Of a stretch of DNA of 64,000 nt, positions 44,226 through 52,735 are shown piece after piece; position 1 is the first letter of the stretch; every line of letters begins with the position of its first letter. A model generated the notes under the pieces. The model did no database searches. It worked only from the letters and a program-made list of their open reading frames with translations, and was not told where the DNA came from. Position numbers and translations under genes: made by a program. Location: the NCBI RefSeq assembly GCF_019218635.1, contig NZ_JAHUZB010000003.1, forward strand, positions 419,729-483,728, read 5' to 3'. This stretch comes from Enterococcus alishanensis. GTDB taxonomy: Bacteria; Bacillota; Bacilli; Lactobacillales; Enterococcaceae.

Positions 44226-45212
44226 ATGACTAAATCATTGATATTAAAAGAAAAAGTTAGTCGTTTACCTGAGTCTCCAGGTGTATATTTCATGAAAGAC
44301 AATGAAGGTCAAACAATCTACGTTGGAAAGGCTAAAAATCTGAAAAGACGAGTGGCTTCCTATTTCAGGAACAATAAACAGCATTCAAAAAAAGTTATTC
44401 GAATGGTTGGCCAAATTGATGATTTTGATTTTCAACTAGTTGATACTGAATTTGATGCCTTAATTCTAGAGTGTCAAAAAATCCATCAAATACGCCCTCA
44501 TTTTAATCAAAGAATGAACCGCTACGAGAATTATGGTTTTTTTCAATTTTTAGATGAAGAGCCTTATCTGAAAGTATTAAATCATTGGTCAAATCAAGGA
44601 CAAATAATTGGCCCTTTTTTCAAGCAAGCAAAAATGATCGAAATAAAAAAAATACTAATGAGTTTATATCGCCTGACAGGTCCACTTAGATTTGCCAAAG
44701 ATATTGTGAACATTTCGTCTGAGCTAACACCTGAAGAAGAGTTTACTGGAAGGTTAACAGAAATTAGCGATGCTTTTAAAGGCCGCCCCGAAAAAGTTTT
44801 ACAACGCATCGAAGATAAAATTCAGCGGGCTAACCACCGTCAAGATTTTGAAACTGCAGCTATTTGGTGGCAGAATTATTTAATAATTGAACGTTTTTTA
44901 AGACGAAATAAACAATTAATTTTAACTTTACAAGGTAGATTTTTTATTGGTTTACTAGCTGAAAACAACCAATATTATTGCTATCTCTATAGTAAAGGAA
45001 TGATTTTAAATCGTATTGTTTATAAACGGCGCCCAACTTTTGAACAAATGCAAAAAAAATTGCTCCATTCAATTCCAAAAGAAAATCGCAAAAATTGGCT
45101 ATCAAAAGAACATTTGGATAAGGAAGATGCCGATCTATTCCCTATTTTTTTTAATTATTTGAATGCCCATGGAACTGCTCAGGCTATTTTTGTCGAAGAG
45201 CAACCCTTTTAG
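44226..45212 (+). CDS. Short UvrC/Cho-like GIY-YIG endonuclease with UVR domain
   Basis: 328 aa. An N-terminal GIY-YIG nuclease domain (PGVYFMKD with Tyr21, IYVGKAKNLKRRV with Arg41/42, and Glu82 in LILECQK) is followed by a middle region and a UVR-type helical hairpin (about residues 192-225, RIEDKIQRANHRQDFETAA) that in UvrC contacts UvrB. The RNase H-like and HhH domains of full UvrC are missing, so it can make only the 3'-type incision, as Cho does. It is divergent from the wall hydrolase gene. RBS AAGGAG. Confidence 0.83.
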   Translation: MTKSLILKEKVSRLPESPGVYFMKDNEGQTIYVGKAKNLKRRVASYFRNNKQHSKKVIRMVGQIDDFDFQLVDTEFDALILECQKIHQIRPHFNQRMNRYENYGFFQFLDEEPYLKVLNHWSNQGQIIGPFFKQAKMIEIKKILMSLYRLTGPLRFAKDIVNISSELTPEEEFTGRLTEISDAFKGRPEKVLQRIEDKIQRANHRQDFETAAIWWQNYLIIERFLRRNKQLILTLQGRFFIGLLAENNQYYCYLYSKGMILNRIVYKRRPTFEQMQKKLLHSIPKENRKNWLSKEHLDKEDADLFPIFFNYLNAHGTAQAIFVEEQPF

Positions 45213-45274
45213 TAGACAAACTTCTTTCGATTGCGTTTAATAAATAAGCAAGTATCTATGAAAGAAGGATGTTA

Positions 45275-46195
45275 ATGGAAAATAAATTTACTTTCCGACA
45301 ATTTTGGGAGTTATCAGAAATTTATACGGCCCCGTTGAATTTGTTTTTAATTTTAATGGGGGTTTCGATTGCGATGGATCAATTTGACTGGGGAATCAGT
45401 TTAGATTTATTCCTTTATGGATTAATTTTAATTATTTTCCATGTAACTGCGAATATTTTTAATCATTACATGGATTATAAAAATGCTTCTGACCAACATT
45501 ATCGTGAAGTAACGAATGTCATTGGTCGAGAGAAATTGAGTTTAAAGTTTGTTAGAAATCTTTATCTTATTTGTTTGTTTATCGCCTTTTTACTTGGTGT
45601 TTGGTTAGTTTTGAGGACCAATATTATTGTTGGAATTTTGGGCTTAATTGGCTTTTATATTGGTCTTTTCTATTCTTACGGTAAGCACCCGTTGAACTCA
45701 CTTCCGATTGCTGAAGTTTTAACTGGTACGACCAGTGGCTTTTTTATTCCAGTCATTGGTTTTTATTTAGCAATTGATGGCAAAATCGAAGTGACTCCTT
45801 TCATGATTTTTGAAGTTTTTATTTTGTGTTTGCCGCTTAGCATGATGATGTTTAATAATTTATTGGCTAATAATACGTCTGATTTAGAAGAAGATGTTAA
45901 AAATGGTCGTAAAACTCTGGTTTATTATCTAGGCAAAAAAACAGCAGTTTCAGTATTGCTGATCGTTTTTGCAATTAGTTATTTACTATTACCTATTTTT
46001 GTCTTTTTGGGAATTGCTCCCTGGCCCATTTTAATTTTGTTTTTATTCTTACCAAAAAGTATCCAAGGGTTAAAAATCTATCAGCAAAAACAGGACAAAG
46101 CTACCACCTTTCCAATTGTTTTAAAGACAATGTCCTTGGTAATGATTGGTTATCCATTGCTTTACTTTATTGGCAGTTTGATCCATCAATTATAA
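45275..46195 (+). CDS. menA: UbiA-family prenyltransferase, MenA-like
   Basis: 306 aa with about eight TM segments. The prenyl-diphosphate-binding Asp motifs are NHYMDYKNASD (about residue 66) and DLEEDVKNGRKTL (about residue 208). It attaches the isoprenoid tail to 1,4-dihydroxy-2-naphthoate to form (demethyl)menaquinone, the electron donor for cytochrome bd. The first motif has His where many MenA have Asp (NDYxD). ATG 45275 is chosen because AAGAAGGA lies 6 nt upstream and abuts the ATG at 45269. No other men gene is adjacent. Confidence 0.8.
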   Translation: MENKFTFRQFWELSEIYTAPLNLFLILMGVSIAMDQFDWGISLDLFLYGLILIIFHVTANIFNHYMDYKNASDQHYREVTNVIGREKLSLKFVRNLYLICLFIAFLLGVWLVLRTNIIVGILGLIGFYIGLFYSYGKHPLNSLPIAEVLTGTTSGFFIPVIGFYLAIDGKIEVTPFMIFEVFILCLPLSMMMFNNLLANNTSDLEEDVKNGRKTLVYYLGKKTAVSVLLIVFAISYLLLPIFVFLGIAPWPILILFLFLPKSIQGLKIYQQKQDKATTFPIVLKTMSLVMIGYPLLYFIGSLIHQL

Positions 46196-46231
46196 AAAAA
46201 GACCATTCTCATTTTGAGATTGGTCTTTTTT
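46195..46231. terminator. Bidirectional terminator between menA-like and phosphatase genes
   Basis: A 17-bp stem with one mismatch (AAAAAAGACCATTCTCA with TGAGATTGGTCTTTTTT), 3-nt loop, with A and T tracts on both sides serving convergent genes. Confidence 0.88.
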
Positions 46232-46838
46232 AAAATGTTTTTCCCCAAGTAACAAACTCTGCTTTTTCTCCATCTGTTTTCAGAATTGTGAGACTAGAAT
46301 TTGGTACAATTGGACTTTTCCTAAGTTGGCTCAAAGGATCCTGTTTTAAATTGGAAAAAACAGTCATCAAAAACAAGCCATGTGTGACTACTAAGATTTG
46401 CTGGTTTTGATTTTTTTGATTAATCTCAGAAATAAAATCTTTTCCTCGATTTATCAATTGTTCATAGGATTCGGCATGTATTTTTTCTGAGTTAAATTTA
46501 TCTGGTTGATGAAAATAATTGTAGGCTTCAGGATGATTTTTCACTTCATCGATCACTTTGCCATCCCAATCTCCTAGTTTTAATTCTCTTAATCGTTCAT
46601 CAATCTGAATTGTTGGCGCAGCATGATTTTGACTTAAAATGATTTGTGCTGTAGTTTGCGCCCGCATTTGGGGTGAGCTATAAGCTTGATCAAAAGTAGT
46701 TGCTGCTAATTCTGTTGCCATTCGATTTGTTTCATCGATCCCTTCAGCCACTAATGGTGTATCAACCGTTCCACCGTTAAATCGTCTCTCAATATTGTTT
46801 TGAGTCAAGCCATGGCGAATAAAATAAAATGTTGTCAT
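46230..46838 (-). CDS. Histidine phosphatase family protein
   Basis: 202 aa phosphoglycerate-mutase-like enzyme. The RHG motif FIRHGLTQ (Arg8, His9 nucleophile), RELKLGDWDG with the acid Glu, and VVTHGLFL with the second His are intact. It hydrolyses a phosphomonoester in the cytoplasm; the substrate is unknown. ATG 46838 has AAGGAG 7 nt upstream; the frame stays open far upstream by chance and overlaps the divergent gene. Confidence 0.88.
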   Translation of the reverse strand: MTTFYFIRHGLTQNNIERRFNGGTVDTPLVAEGIDETNRMATELAATTFDQAYSSPQMRAQTTAQIILSQNHAAPTIQIDERLRELKLGDWDGKVIDEVKNHPEAYNYFHQPDKFNSEKIHAESYEQLINRGKDFISEINQKNQNQQILVVTHGLFLMTVFSNLKQDPLSQLRKSPIVPNSSLTILKTDGEKAEFVTWGKTF

Positions 46839-46963
46839 CAAACCTCTCCTTTTTTTCAGTGTACTGCAATAAAAATAAATTGAAAAGCTTTTGGAAAAAC
46901 ATTCTTTTTGCTTTTTTTTAGAATTAGCGCAATAATAACCAAGAATTTTAGGAGGCGGTATTT

Positions 46964-47653
46964 GTGGAGGAACTTGAAAAGATAAAAAAAGAAATACCGA
47001 TTCATGAAACATTATTAGTTGGCTCACTTTTAGCTATGGCAGCAGGTAGTCTTGATGCGTATACTTATTTACTACATGGTGAAGTATTTGCAGGTTTACA
47101 AACTGGTAATTTAATTTTATTTGGTATTCACCTTATTCATCCAGATAATGTCGGTGTGAGTCGGTATTTGATTGCTATTTTGGCATTTATGTTAGGAACT
47201 ATTTTAATTCGTCTATTTCAAGAAAAATTTGATCACAGTAGACGACCAGGTATTCGTCAATCGTTTGTGATTGGTTGGGAAATTATTTGTATGCTAATTG
47301 TTGCTCTTTTTGCGTCAGTTTTATCTGACCGAGCTGCCAGTGCTTTATTGTCAATTGCTGCAGCTGCTCAATTGCAAGAATTTAATCGTTTAAAAGGTGC
47401 TCCTTTTACTTCTTTAATGATGACAGGAAATATTCGGACATTTGCAGCAAGTATTTTGGAAGGATTAATGTTAAAAGATCATAAAGCGATTAATAAATGT
47501 CGTGATATCGCTACAATTATTGGCAGTTTTATTGTTGGAGCAGCGCTAGTTTCATTATTATCAGGTGTTCTCGGAGATCAGACTATCTTTGTGTCGATTG
47601 TTTTTTTGTTATTTGCTTTAATCTGTATATTAATCAAAACAAAAAAGAATTAA
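46964..47653 (+). CDS. DUF1275/YoaK-family membrane protein
   Basis: 229 aa with about six TM segments. MAAGSLDAYTYLLHGEVFAGLQTGNLILFG is the family core (residues about 25-55), followed by a second copy-like stretch AAAAQLQEFNRLKG...MMTGNIRT. The role of the family is unknown; related to membrane transporters. Start is GTG 46964, 8 nt after AGGAGG. Confidence 0.85.
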   Translation: MEELEKIKKEIPIHETLLVGSLLAMAAGSLDAYTYLLHGEVFAGLQTGNLILFGIHLIHPDNVGVSRYLIAILAFMLGTILIRLFQEKFDHSRRPGIRQSFVIGWEIICMLIVALFASVLSDRAASALLSIAAAAQLQEFNRLKGAPFTSLMMTGNIRTFAASILEGLMLKDHKAINKCRDIATIIGSFIVGAALVSLLSGVLGDQTIFVSIVFLLFALICILIKTKKN

Positions 47654-47664
47654 ACTTTCTCATT

Positions 47665-47708
47665 AAAAAAGGTTCTAAGCTCAAATTGTTGAGCTTGGAA
47701 CCTTTTTT
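47665..47708. terminator. Bidirectional terminator between YoaK-like and rhodanese genes
   Basis: A 19-bp stem (AAAAAAGGTTCTAAGCTCA and complement, one wobble) with a short loop and T tracts on both strands. Confidence 0.88.
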
Positions 47709-48010
47709 TAAACAATCTCACCAAACCATTGATGCATTCCGCCGGTCATATTAAAAGTTTGATAGCCTTTTGCCTGTAATATTTCAGCAGCCTGTTCACT
47801 TTTATTACCAGTTCGGCAGACTAAATATATCGGTTTGTCCTTTGATCCTTGATAGTTAGTTATGTTAGCTAAAGGAAAATTAAGCGCTTCTTTAATGTGG
47901 CCTGATTGATATTGTTCAACGACTCGAACGTCTAATAACGTGATCGCGTCTTTTTTTAGGAGTTCTTCTAATTCATCTGGAGAAATCTCTTTGGCTTCAT
48001 GAAGTGACAT
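47708..48010 (-). CDS. Rhodanese-like sulfurtransferase
   Basis: 100 aa single-domain rhodanese. LLDVRVVEQYQSGHIKEALNFPL and the active-site loop CRTGNK with Cys65 are typical of GlpE-like small rhodaneses. It moves sulfane sulfur between thiols in the cytoplasm. RBS AGGAGGTTG. It is divergent from the YdcF-like gene with 70 bp between start codons. Confidence 0.88.
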   Translation of the reverse strand: MSLHEAKEISPDELEELLKKDAITLLDVRVVEQYQSGHIKEALNFPLANITNYQGSKDKPIYLVCRTGNKSEQAAEILQAKGYQTFNMTGGMHQWFGEIV

Positions 48011-48080
48011 CTATTCAACCTCCTAGTTATGTTAAAATAACTATAGAGAGTTTTGTTTTTTCAGTCAAGGAGTGAAGCTT

Positions 48081-48767
48081 ATGTTAGAAACGTTAGTTAA
48101 TTTTTTAATTCAACAAGAAGATGAAAAAAATTTTTCCGCTGATACGTTAGTTTTAGCCGGAAATAGTTTACCAAATTTAATTAGCTATACTGCAAAATTT
48201 GTTAAAGAGAAAAAAATTAAAACAGTCATGTTTTGCGGCGGGATTGGACATGGTACACAATTCTTAATTGATAACTATAAAGAAATGATGCCTGAACTAC
48301 ACATGGAAAATTTTTCTCAATTACCTGAAGCAACTATTATGCTAGAAATATTTAAACAGACATACGGCGATATTTCTCAGTTAGACATTATAAAGGAGGA
48401 ACAATCGACAAATACTGGTGAAAATGCTCGTTTTTCATTAGCAGCTTTTGATAATCCGCCTGAAAAAATCTGGTTGGTTCAAGATCCACTGTTGAAAAAA
48501 AGGAGCTTATTAACTTTTCAGAAAAATTGGCCCATACCCACTAAAGATATTGCTTTAATGCCCTATCCTACTTTTGATGAAAATTGGTGGCCAAAAGAGT
48601 ATTATTTGTCTTTAGTCATCGGAGAAATCCGACGTCTGCATGATGATGAGCAAGGCTACGGTCCCAAAGGTGCAAATTACATTCCCCATGTTGATATTCC
48701 TGATAATGTTTGGCAAGCGTATCTAGCTGTAAAAGATTTACTAATAAGAGATGTTCGAAAAAATTAA
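48081..48767 (+). CDS. YdcF/DUF218-family protein
   Basis: 228 aa Rossmann-like protein. DTLVLAGNSLPNLISYTAKF, VMFCGGIGHGTQ and STNTGENARFS (about residue 115) are the DUF218 pattern shared with YdcF, SanA and ElyC. YdcF binds S-adenosylmethionine in vitro, but the cellular role is not settled. No TM segment, so it is cytoplasmic. ATG 48081 lies 8 nt after AAGGAG; the upstream GTG overlaps that RBS. Confidence 0.82.
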   Translation: MLETLVNFLIQQEDEKNFSADTLVLAGNSLPNLISYTAKFVKEKKIKTVMFCGGIGHGTQFLIDNYKEMMPELHMENFSQLPEATIMLEIFKQTYGDISQLDIIKEEQSTNTGENARFSLAAFDNPPEKIWLVQDPLLKKRSLLTFQKNWPIPTKDIALMPYPTFDENWWPKEYYLSLVIGEIRRLHDDEQGYGPKGANYIPHVDIPDNVWQAYLAVKDLLIRDVRKN

Positions 48768-48768
48768 G

Positions 48769-48800
48769 GACCAGTGAGAAGTCAGACTCATTGGTCTTAT
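48769..48800 (+). terminator. Terminator after the YdcF-like gene
   Basis: GACCAGTGAG and CTCATTGGTC form a 10-bp stem (one wobble); the T tract is short (TTATTT). Confidence 0.65.
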
Positions 48801-49074
48801 TTACAAAAAAATTTATTGTTTTCGACATTTCTTTTTGCTACGCTGACTGTAAGGGTTTTTATAGTGGCGATTGGGGGGAGCATAATGAATAAACGTCTTT
48901 GACTATGAGTAAAGAAGAATCTTAGAGTTTCTAAGCTAATCGTTATGTCTCTTCATCTATGGAGTCGCCTTTAAGATCAATCGAATATCATTTTTACTAT
49001 ATAAATAAACTCTTTTGCCTTCATAAGTGAATGATTGCACATGACGATGATTAATTCAAATTGGAGTGTGTAAA
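48801..49074 (+). other. Long leader or intergenic region upstream of the cystine transporter
   Basis: About 270 bp without a substantial ORF. A strong RBS-like GGGGGGAG at about 48874 is followed by ATG and stops after five codons (MNKRL). TATATA/TATAAA near 49000 may be the -10 of the transporter gene. No known riboswitch could be recognised. The tiny ORF could be a leader peptide or the scar of a lost gene. Confidence 0.4.
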
Positions 49075-50448
49075 ATGTTAATTGCTATATCTTTTATTAT
49101 TGTTGCTGCGATTATTTATGGCTTACTTTATTTAAAAAGTCGAAAAGTTGCCTTTTCTAAGCGAGTGGTCCTAGCCCTTGTTTTAGGGATTATTTTAGGA
49201 CTTATCTTAAACCAATTCTTTTCTGCCTCTGAACGGATGCTTTTTTCTGATTGGGTAGGTATTTTAGGTGGTATTTATGTCAAACTATTGCAAATGATTG
49301 CAATGCCATTGGTTTTTGTCTGTGTCGTTTTAGCCTTTACTAAAGTTGAAATAAAAACCAACGTAGCCAAACTAGGTGCGACCATCGTTGGGACTTTGAT
49401 TGGGTTTGCAGGATTTGCAGGAATTATCGGGATAATTACCGGTTATTTTGCTAATATTGATGGTAGCGGCTTTACTATCTCTAAAACAGCCTTAAGTACT
49501 GCCAATGAATTAAGAGACAGTTATGTTGCTGGTGGCGAAAATGCTTTGAGTTTGCCTCAAAAAATTATTGCTATCTTCCCTTCAAATCCCTTTTATGATT
49601 TAACTGGTCAGAGACCTAGTGCAACCTTGGGTGTAGTTATTTTTGCCCTATTTTTAGGAGTTGCCTTTTTAAAAATTAAAGATAGAAAACCAGAAGCTGC
49701 TGGATTTTTCAAACAAATGATGGATAGCATTTATGAAATCATTATGTCAGTTGTTCGTTTATTTTTATCATTTGCTCCTTACGCAGTCTTTACCATCATG
49801 ACTACTACTGTAGTAAATAATGATTTTTCAGCTGTCTGGAAACTGGCAAAATTCTTTGTTGCTTGTTATGTTGCGATGGCAATTGTTTTTGCCATTCAAA
49901 TTTTGATTATTGCTCTTTGTGGTATTTCACCAGCACGTTATATTAAACGGGCATTCTCAGTTCTTTCCTTTGCTTTTATTACAGCGTCAAGTGCCGGCTC
50001 AATGGCTATGAATCTTGAGATGCAAGAAGATTTAAATATTCCAAAAGGTATTTCAAGTTTGAGTGCTTCTTTTGCAACATCGATGGGTATGTGTGGCTGT
50101 GCTGGTCTTTATCCAGGAATTATTATCGCGATTGTTGCTCAAACACAAGGAATTAATCCATTATCACCTCAATTTTTACTTTATGCTGGATTTATTATTG
50201 CGATGACCTCATTTGGGATTGCTGGAACTGGTGGTGGTGGTTCTGTTGCTACGATTATTTCACTTTCTGCTTTAGGCTTACCTGTAGGTCTTGTAGGAGT
50301 ATTTATTGCAATTGAACCACTTGTTGACATGGGTAGAACTGTAGTTAATTTAAACGGCGGAGTTGTTGCTAGCGCAGTGACATGTAAAGTCAGCGGAATC
50401 GATTTAAGTGAAAAAAATTCTGAATCAATCGCAACTGAAAATAACTAA
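49075..50448 (+). CDS. tcyP: L-cystine uptake transporter, TcyP-like (DAACS family)
   Basis: 457 aa Na+ or H+/dicarboxylate-type symporter with about eight TM helices and two re-entrant hairpins. LLQMIAMPLVFVCVVLAF, the Ser-rich TASSAGSMAMNLEMQ hairpin, GIAGTGGGGSVATI and DMGRTVVNLNG match TcyP-type cystine carriers rather than GltP-type glutamate carriers. It brings cystine into the cell as a sulfur source. ATG 49075 lies 8 nt after GGAG. Confidence 0.85.
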   Translation: MLIAISFIIVAAIIYGLLYLKSRKVAFSKRVVLALVLGIILGLILNQFFSASERMLFSDWVGILGGIYVKLLQMIAMPLVFVCVVLAFTKVEIKTNVAKLGATIVGTLIGFAGFAGIIGIITGYFANIDGSGFTISKTALSTANELRDSYVAGGENALSLPQKIIAIFPSNPFYDLTGQRPSATLGVVIFALFLGVAFLKIKDRKPEAAGFFKQMMDSIYEIIMSVVRLFLSFAPYAVFTIMTTTVVNNDFSAVWKLAKFFVACYVAMAIVFAIQILIIALCGISPARYIKRAFSVLSFAFITASSAGSMAMNLEMQEDLNIPKGISSLSASFATSMGMCGCAGLYPGIIIAIVAQTQGINPLSPQFLLYAGFIIAMTSFGIAGTGGGGSVATIISLSALGLPVGLVGVFIAIEPLVDMGRTVVNLNGGVVASAVTCKVSGIDLSEKNSESIATENN

Positions 50449-50453
50449 TAAAA

Positions 50454-50499
50454 AAGTCTATGAATGAGTAAATTAATTACCCATTCATAGACTTATTTT
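50454..50499. terminator. Bidirectional terminator between the cystine transporter and a small membrane protein gene
   Basis: An 18-bp stem with one mismatch (arms AAGTCTATGAATGAGTAA and TTACCCATTCATAGACTT) with T-rich tracts on both strands. Confidence 0.85.
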
Positions 50500-50752
50500 A
50501 ATTTATAATTGTGTGAAATAAATTGCTAATCATACCCCATAAACTTGTAAAGAACTGCGAAATAGTTCCTAATAAGCCACCAAAGTCAGGATTTGCTACA
50601 AAGGATTCCATTTGAGCAAATGCTTGATCTTTGTATGCATAAATCAAGAATATAATGAGTAAAACCCCTAGTACCCGCCAAATTACTGAACTCAAGCGAA
50701 CCACCAAATAAATAATAAAAGCTAAAACAACTAATGCAAGAATTTGTTCCAC
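50498..50752 (-). CDS. Small membrane protein
   Basis: 84 aa. Two adjacent hydrophobic helices (about residues 4-22 and 24-42) are followed by an amphipathic C-terminal half rich in Phe and Leu. Start is GTG 50752 with GGAGGGAG upstream. No family was recognised. It is a single-gene unit, convergent with the cystine transporter. Confidence 0.7.
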   Translation of the reverse strand: MEQILALVVLAFIIYLVVRLSSVIWRVLGVLLIIFLIYAYKDQAFAQMESFVANPDFGGLLGTISQFFTSLWGMISNLFHTIIN

Positions 50753-50913
50753 GGTTCTCCCTCCTCTTTACCTTATTATGCCTCAAAAATCTTTCTATGA
50801 CATCAGACTTGCGCCGGATGACAAAATAAAAATTGGCCCACCCAAATAAAAGCCAATTGGCTGTTTTTAATTCCTAAAAGAAGACTATACTAAATTTTTG
50901 TAAGGAGGTTTTT

Positions 50914-51723
50914 ATGAAAAAAGTAGTGACTATAGCCGGTTCTGATGCAACTGGTGGCGGTGGGATTGAAGCGGATTTAAAAACTTTTCAAGAATATGGA
51001 GTTTTTGGTTTTGCGGCAATTACTAGTATTGTCACCATGTTCCCTGAAAGTGGCAAACACCAATTAACGCCTTTAGACTTAAATTTAATCGACAAACAAA
51101 TAGATTCGGCTTTGGCAGGTCCAATCGATGCTATTAAGACTGGTCTGCTACCCTCCCGTGAAATTATCGAATTGACGAGTCAAAAATTATTTGATTTTTC
51201 TGGACCAATCGTTGTGGATCCGGTAATTGCAGGAAAAGGAACCACTGATTTTTTAAATGCAGACAATGTAACTGCCATGCGAGAAGTTTTATTACCTATG
51301 GCATATATCACAACACCTAATTTAAGGGAAGCGGGCATTCTTTCTGGTTTAGGCGAATTAAAAGAAAAATCACAAATCGAAAAGGCGGCAAAAATTATTT
51401 ATTCCTTTGGTGCAAAAAATGTTGTCATTAAAGGTGGCGGCGCTGGGTTGCCCTTTGATTTGTACTATAATGGCGAAATATTTCATTATTTCCCACACCC
51501 AATTATAGAAACAACCTTTAATCATGGTGCTGGCTGTACTTTTGCGGCTAGCATAACCGCTGCTTTAGCAAAAGATTATGAACTATTTTCAGCTATCAAA
51601 ACAAGTATTAATTTTGTTCAAGCAGCTATTAAAGCTGGAATAGCAATTAATCCTTATGTCGGCCATGTTTGGCACGGAGCATACAATCATGCTGAGAAGA
51701 GGATGGAGGAAAATCATGACTAA
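50914..51723 (+). CDS. pdxK: Pyridoxine/hydroxymethylpyrimidine kinase (PdxK/ThiD-like)
   Basis: 269 aa ribokinase-fold kinase. IAGSDATGGGGIEADLKTFQEYGVFG, VVDPVIAGKG, TPNLREAGIL and GAGCTFAASITAAL are the ThiD/PdxK pattern. These enzymes phosphorylate pyridoxine or hydroxymethylpyrimidine. The next gene, an ECF S component, overlaps it, so kinase and importer form a vitamin salvage unit. Since no other thiamine gene is present, the B6 role is favoured. RBS AAGGAGG. Confidence 0.85.
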   Translation: MKKVVTIAGSDATGGGGIEADLKTFQEYGVFGFAAITSIVTMFPESGKHQLTPLDLNLIDKQIDSALAGPIDAIKTGLLPSREIIELTSQKLFDFSGPIVVDPVIAGKGTTDFLNADNVTAMREVLLPMAYITTPNLREAGILSGLGELKEKSQIEKAAKIIYSFGAKNVVIKGGGAGLPFDLYYNGEIFHYFPHPIIETTFNHGAGCTFAASITAALAKDYELFSAIKTSINFVQAAIKAGIAINPYVGHVWHGAYNHAEKRMEENHD

Positions 51724-52264
51724 TCACAAAAAAATCCAAACAATTGTTTTCGTGGCACTATTTGCTGCGTTAACATTTTGCGGTACTATGATTAAAATTC
51801 CTTTACCAACTGGAATGTTTATTCATTTTGGCAATACAGTGGTTTTATTAGCGGTGCTATTACTAGGTTATTGGCGTGGCGCTTTGGCTGGAGGCATTGG
51901 TTTTGCACTCTTTGATATTTTAAATGGCTATGCCAGTGAGGCACCAATTTATTTTGTTGAATGTTTTGTTGTGGGGGCGGCTGCCTACTTTGGCTTTTGG
52001 CTGTTTAAAAAGGATCCGACAAAAATTTATCAAATTATCACGATTGCCTTCTTTGCAGGGATTGCCAAATTTATCGCCTCAGTCATAGAGGCAACAATGA
52101 TGTCAATGATTGCTGGAGCAGACTTAAAGCCTGCTTTTATGGCTTCTATCATCAGTATGCCTGCGACTGTCATCAACATTGTTTCGACCATTATTATCAC
52201 AAGCTTACTTTACTTCCCTTTAAAGTCTGCTATGAAAGGCATATTACACAAACAAACTATTTAA
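51716..52264 (+). CDS. ECF transporter S component, probably vitamin B6 precursor
   Basis: 182 aa with six TM helices. IKIPLPTGMFIHFGNTVVLLAVLLLGYWRGALAGGIGFALFDIL is the conserved S-component core that contacts the EcfT subunit and binds the vitamin. The energising EcfAA'T module is encoded elsewhere. Overlap with the kinase gene by 8 bp links the substrate to pyridoxine or HMP. ATG 51716 is chosen because GGAGG lies 6 nt upstream. Confidence 0.82.
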   Translation: MTNHKKIQTIVFVALFAALTFCGTMIKIPLPTGMFIHFGNTVVLLAVLLLGYWRGALAGGIGFALFDILNGYASEAPIYFVECFVVGAAAYFGFWLFKKDPTKIYQIITIAFFAGIAKFIASVIEATMMSMIAGADLKPAFMASIISMPATVINIVSTIIITSLLYFPLKSAMKGILHKQTI

Positions 52265-52297
52265 TATGCTATAATAAAATTCCTTGGCAGGGGCACA

Positions 52298-52338
52298 GCT
52301 GATACATGTTATATTTCTTAACATGCATCAGCTTTTTT
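52298..52338 (+). terminator. Terminator after the ECF S-component gene, possibly of a short RNA
   Basis: A 13-bp stem with one mismatch (GCTGATACATGTT with AACATGCATCAGC), 9-nt loop, then six T. A TATAAT at 52270-52275, just 28 bp upstream, raises the possibility of a separate short transcript. Confidence 0.8.
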
Positions 52339-52339
52339 C

Positions 52340-52368
52340 TTGTTTTTATAAACGACCCATGCTATAAT
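52340..52368 (+). promoter_or_regulatory. Promoter of the HicB-like small gene
   Basis: TTGTTT (52340-52345) and TATAAT (52363-52368) are separated by 17 bp, about 55 bp upstream of the small gene's start. Confidence 0.65.
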
Positions 52369-52422
52369 TTTATTCAAAGATAAGTGTTTTCATGAATTTT
52401 TCAAGAAAGGATGTGAAGTATA

Positions 52423-52569
52423 ATGACATTCTCTACTCAAGATTTGACTTATCGGGTGACTTTAGACACTGAAAACAATTTATTCATTGTTTATATCCCA
52501 AATAGCGATCATCGCGCAAGTGGCGTCACGATTGAAGAAGCAATTTCAAAACTTAAAAAAACTGCATAA
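52423..52569 (+). CDS. Small HicB-like domain protein
   Basis: 48 aa. YRVTLDTENNLFIVYIPN...GVTIEEAISKLKKTA has the strand-strand-helix pattern of HicB-type antitoxin N-terminal domains, including the T-x-E-E-A helix start. The DNA-binding C-terminal half of HicB is absent and no HicA toxin gene is adjacent. It has its own promoter, RBS (AAAGGATG) and terminator, so it is a real single gene. It may be a solitary domain derived from a toxin-antitoxin system. Confidence 0.65.
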   Translation: MTFSTQDLTYRVTLDTENNLFIVYIPNSDHRASGVTIEEAISKLKKTA

Positions 52570-52604
52570 GGAGCGTCACAAGAAATGGACGATTGTCTAA
52601 ATTA

Positions 52605-52640
52605 AAAAGCATCTGCTGGCTATGAGCGGATGCTTTTTTT
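52605..52640 (+). terminator. Terminator after the HicB-like gene
   Basis: A 13-bp stem with one wobble (AAAAGCATCTGCT with AGCGGATGCTTTT), 7-nt loop, then T run. Confidence 0.88.
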
Positions 52641-52735
52641 GTGTCTTACAATTCTGTTCGTTGAATGATAGACAAATCTATTTTTTTAATGTATAACTTC
52701 TTCTATTATAATAGAAAAAACAGAGGTGAATAGTT

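Noticed and set aside
46839..47027. 63-residue N-terminal extension of the histidine phosphatase
   Set aside because: The extension overlaps the divergent YoaK-like gene, has no RBS and is not homologous; ATG 46838 has a good RBS.
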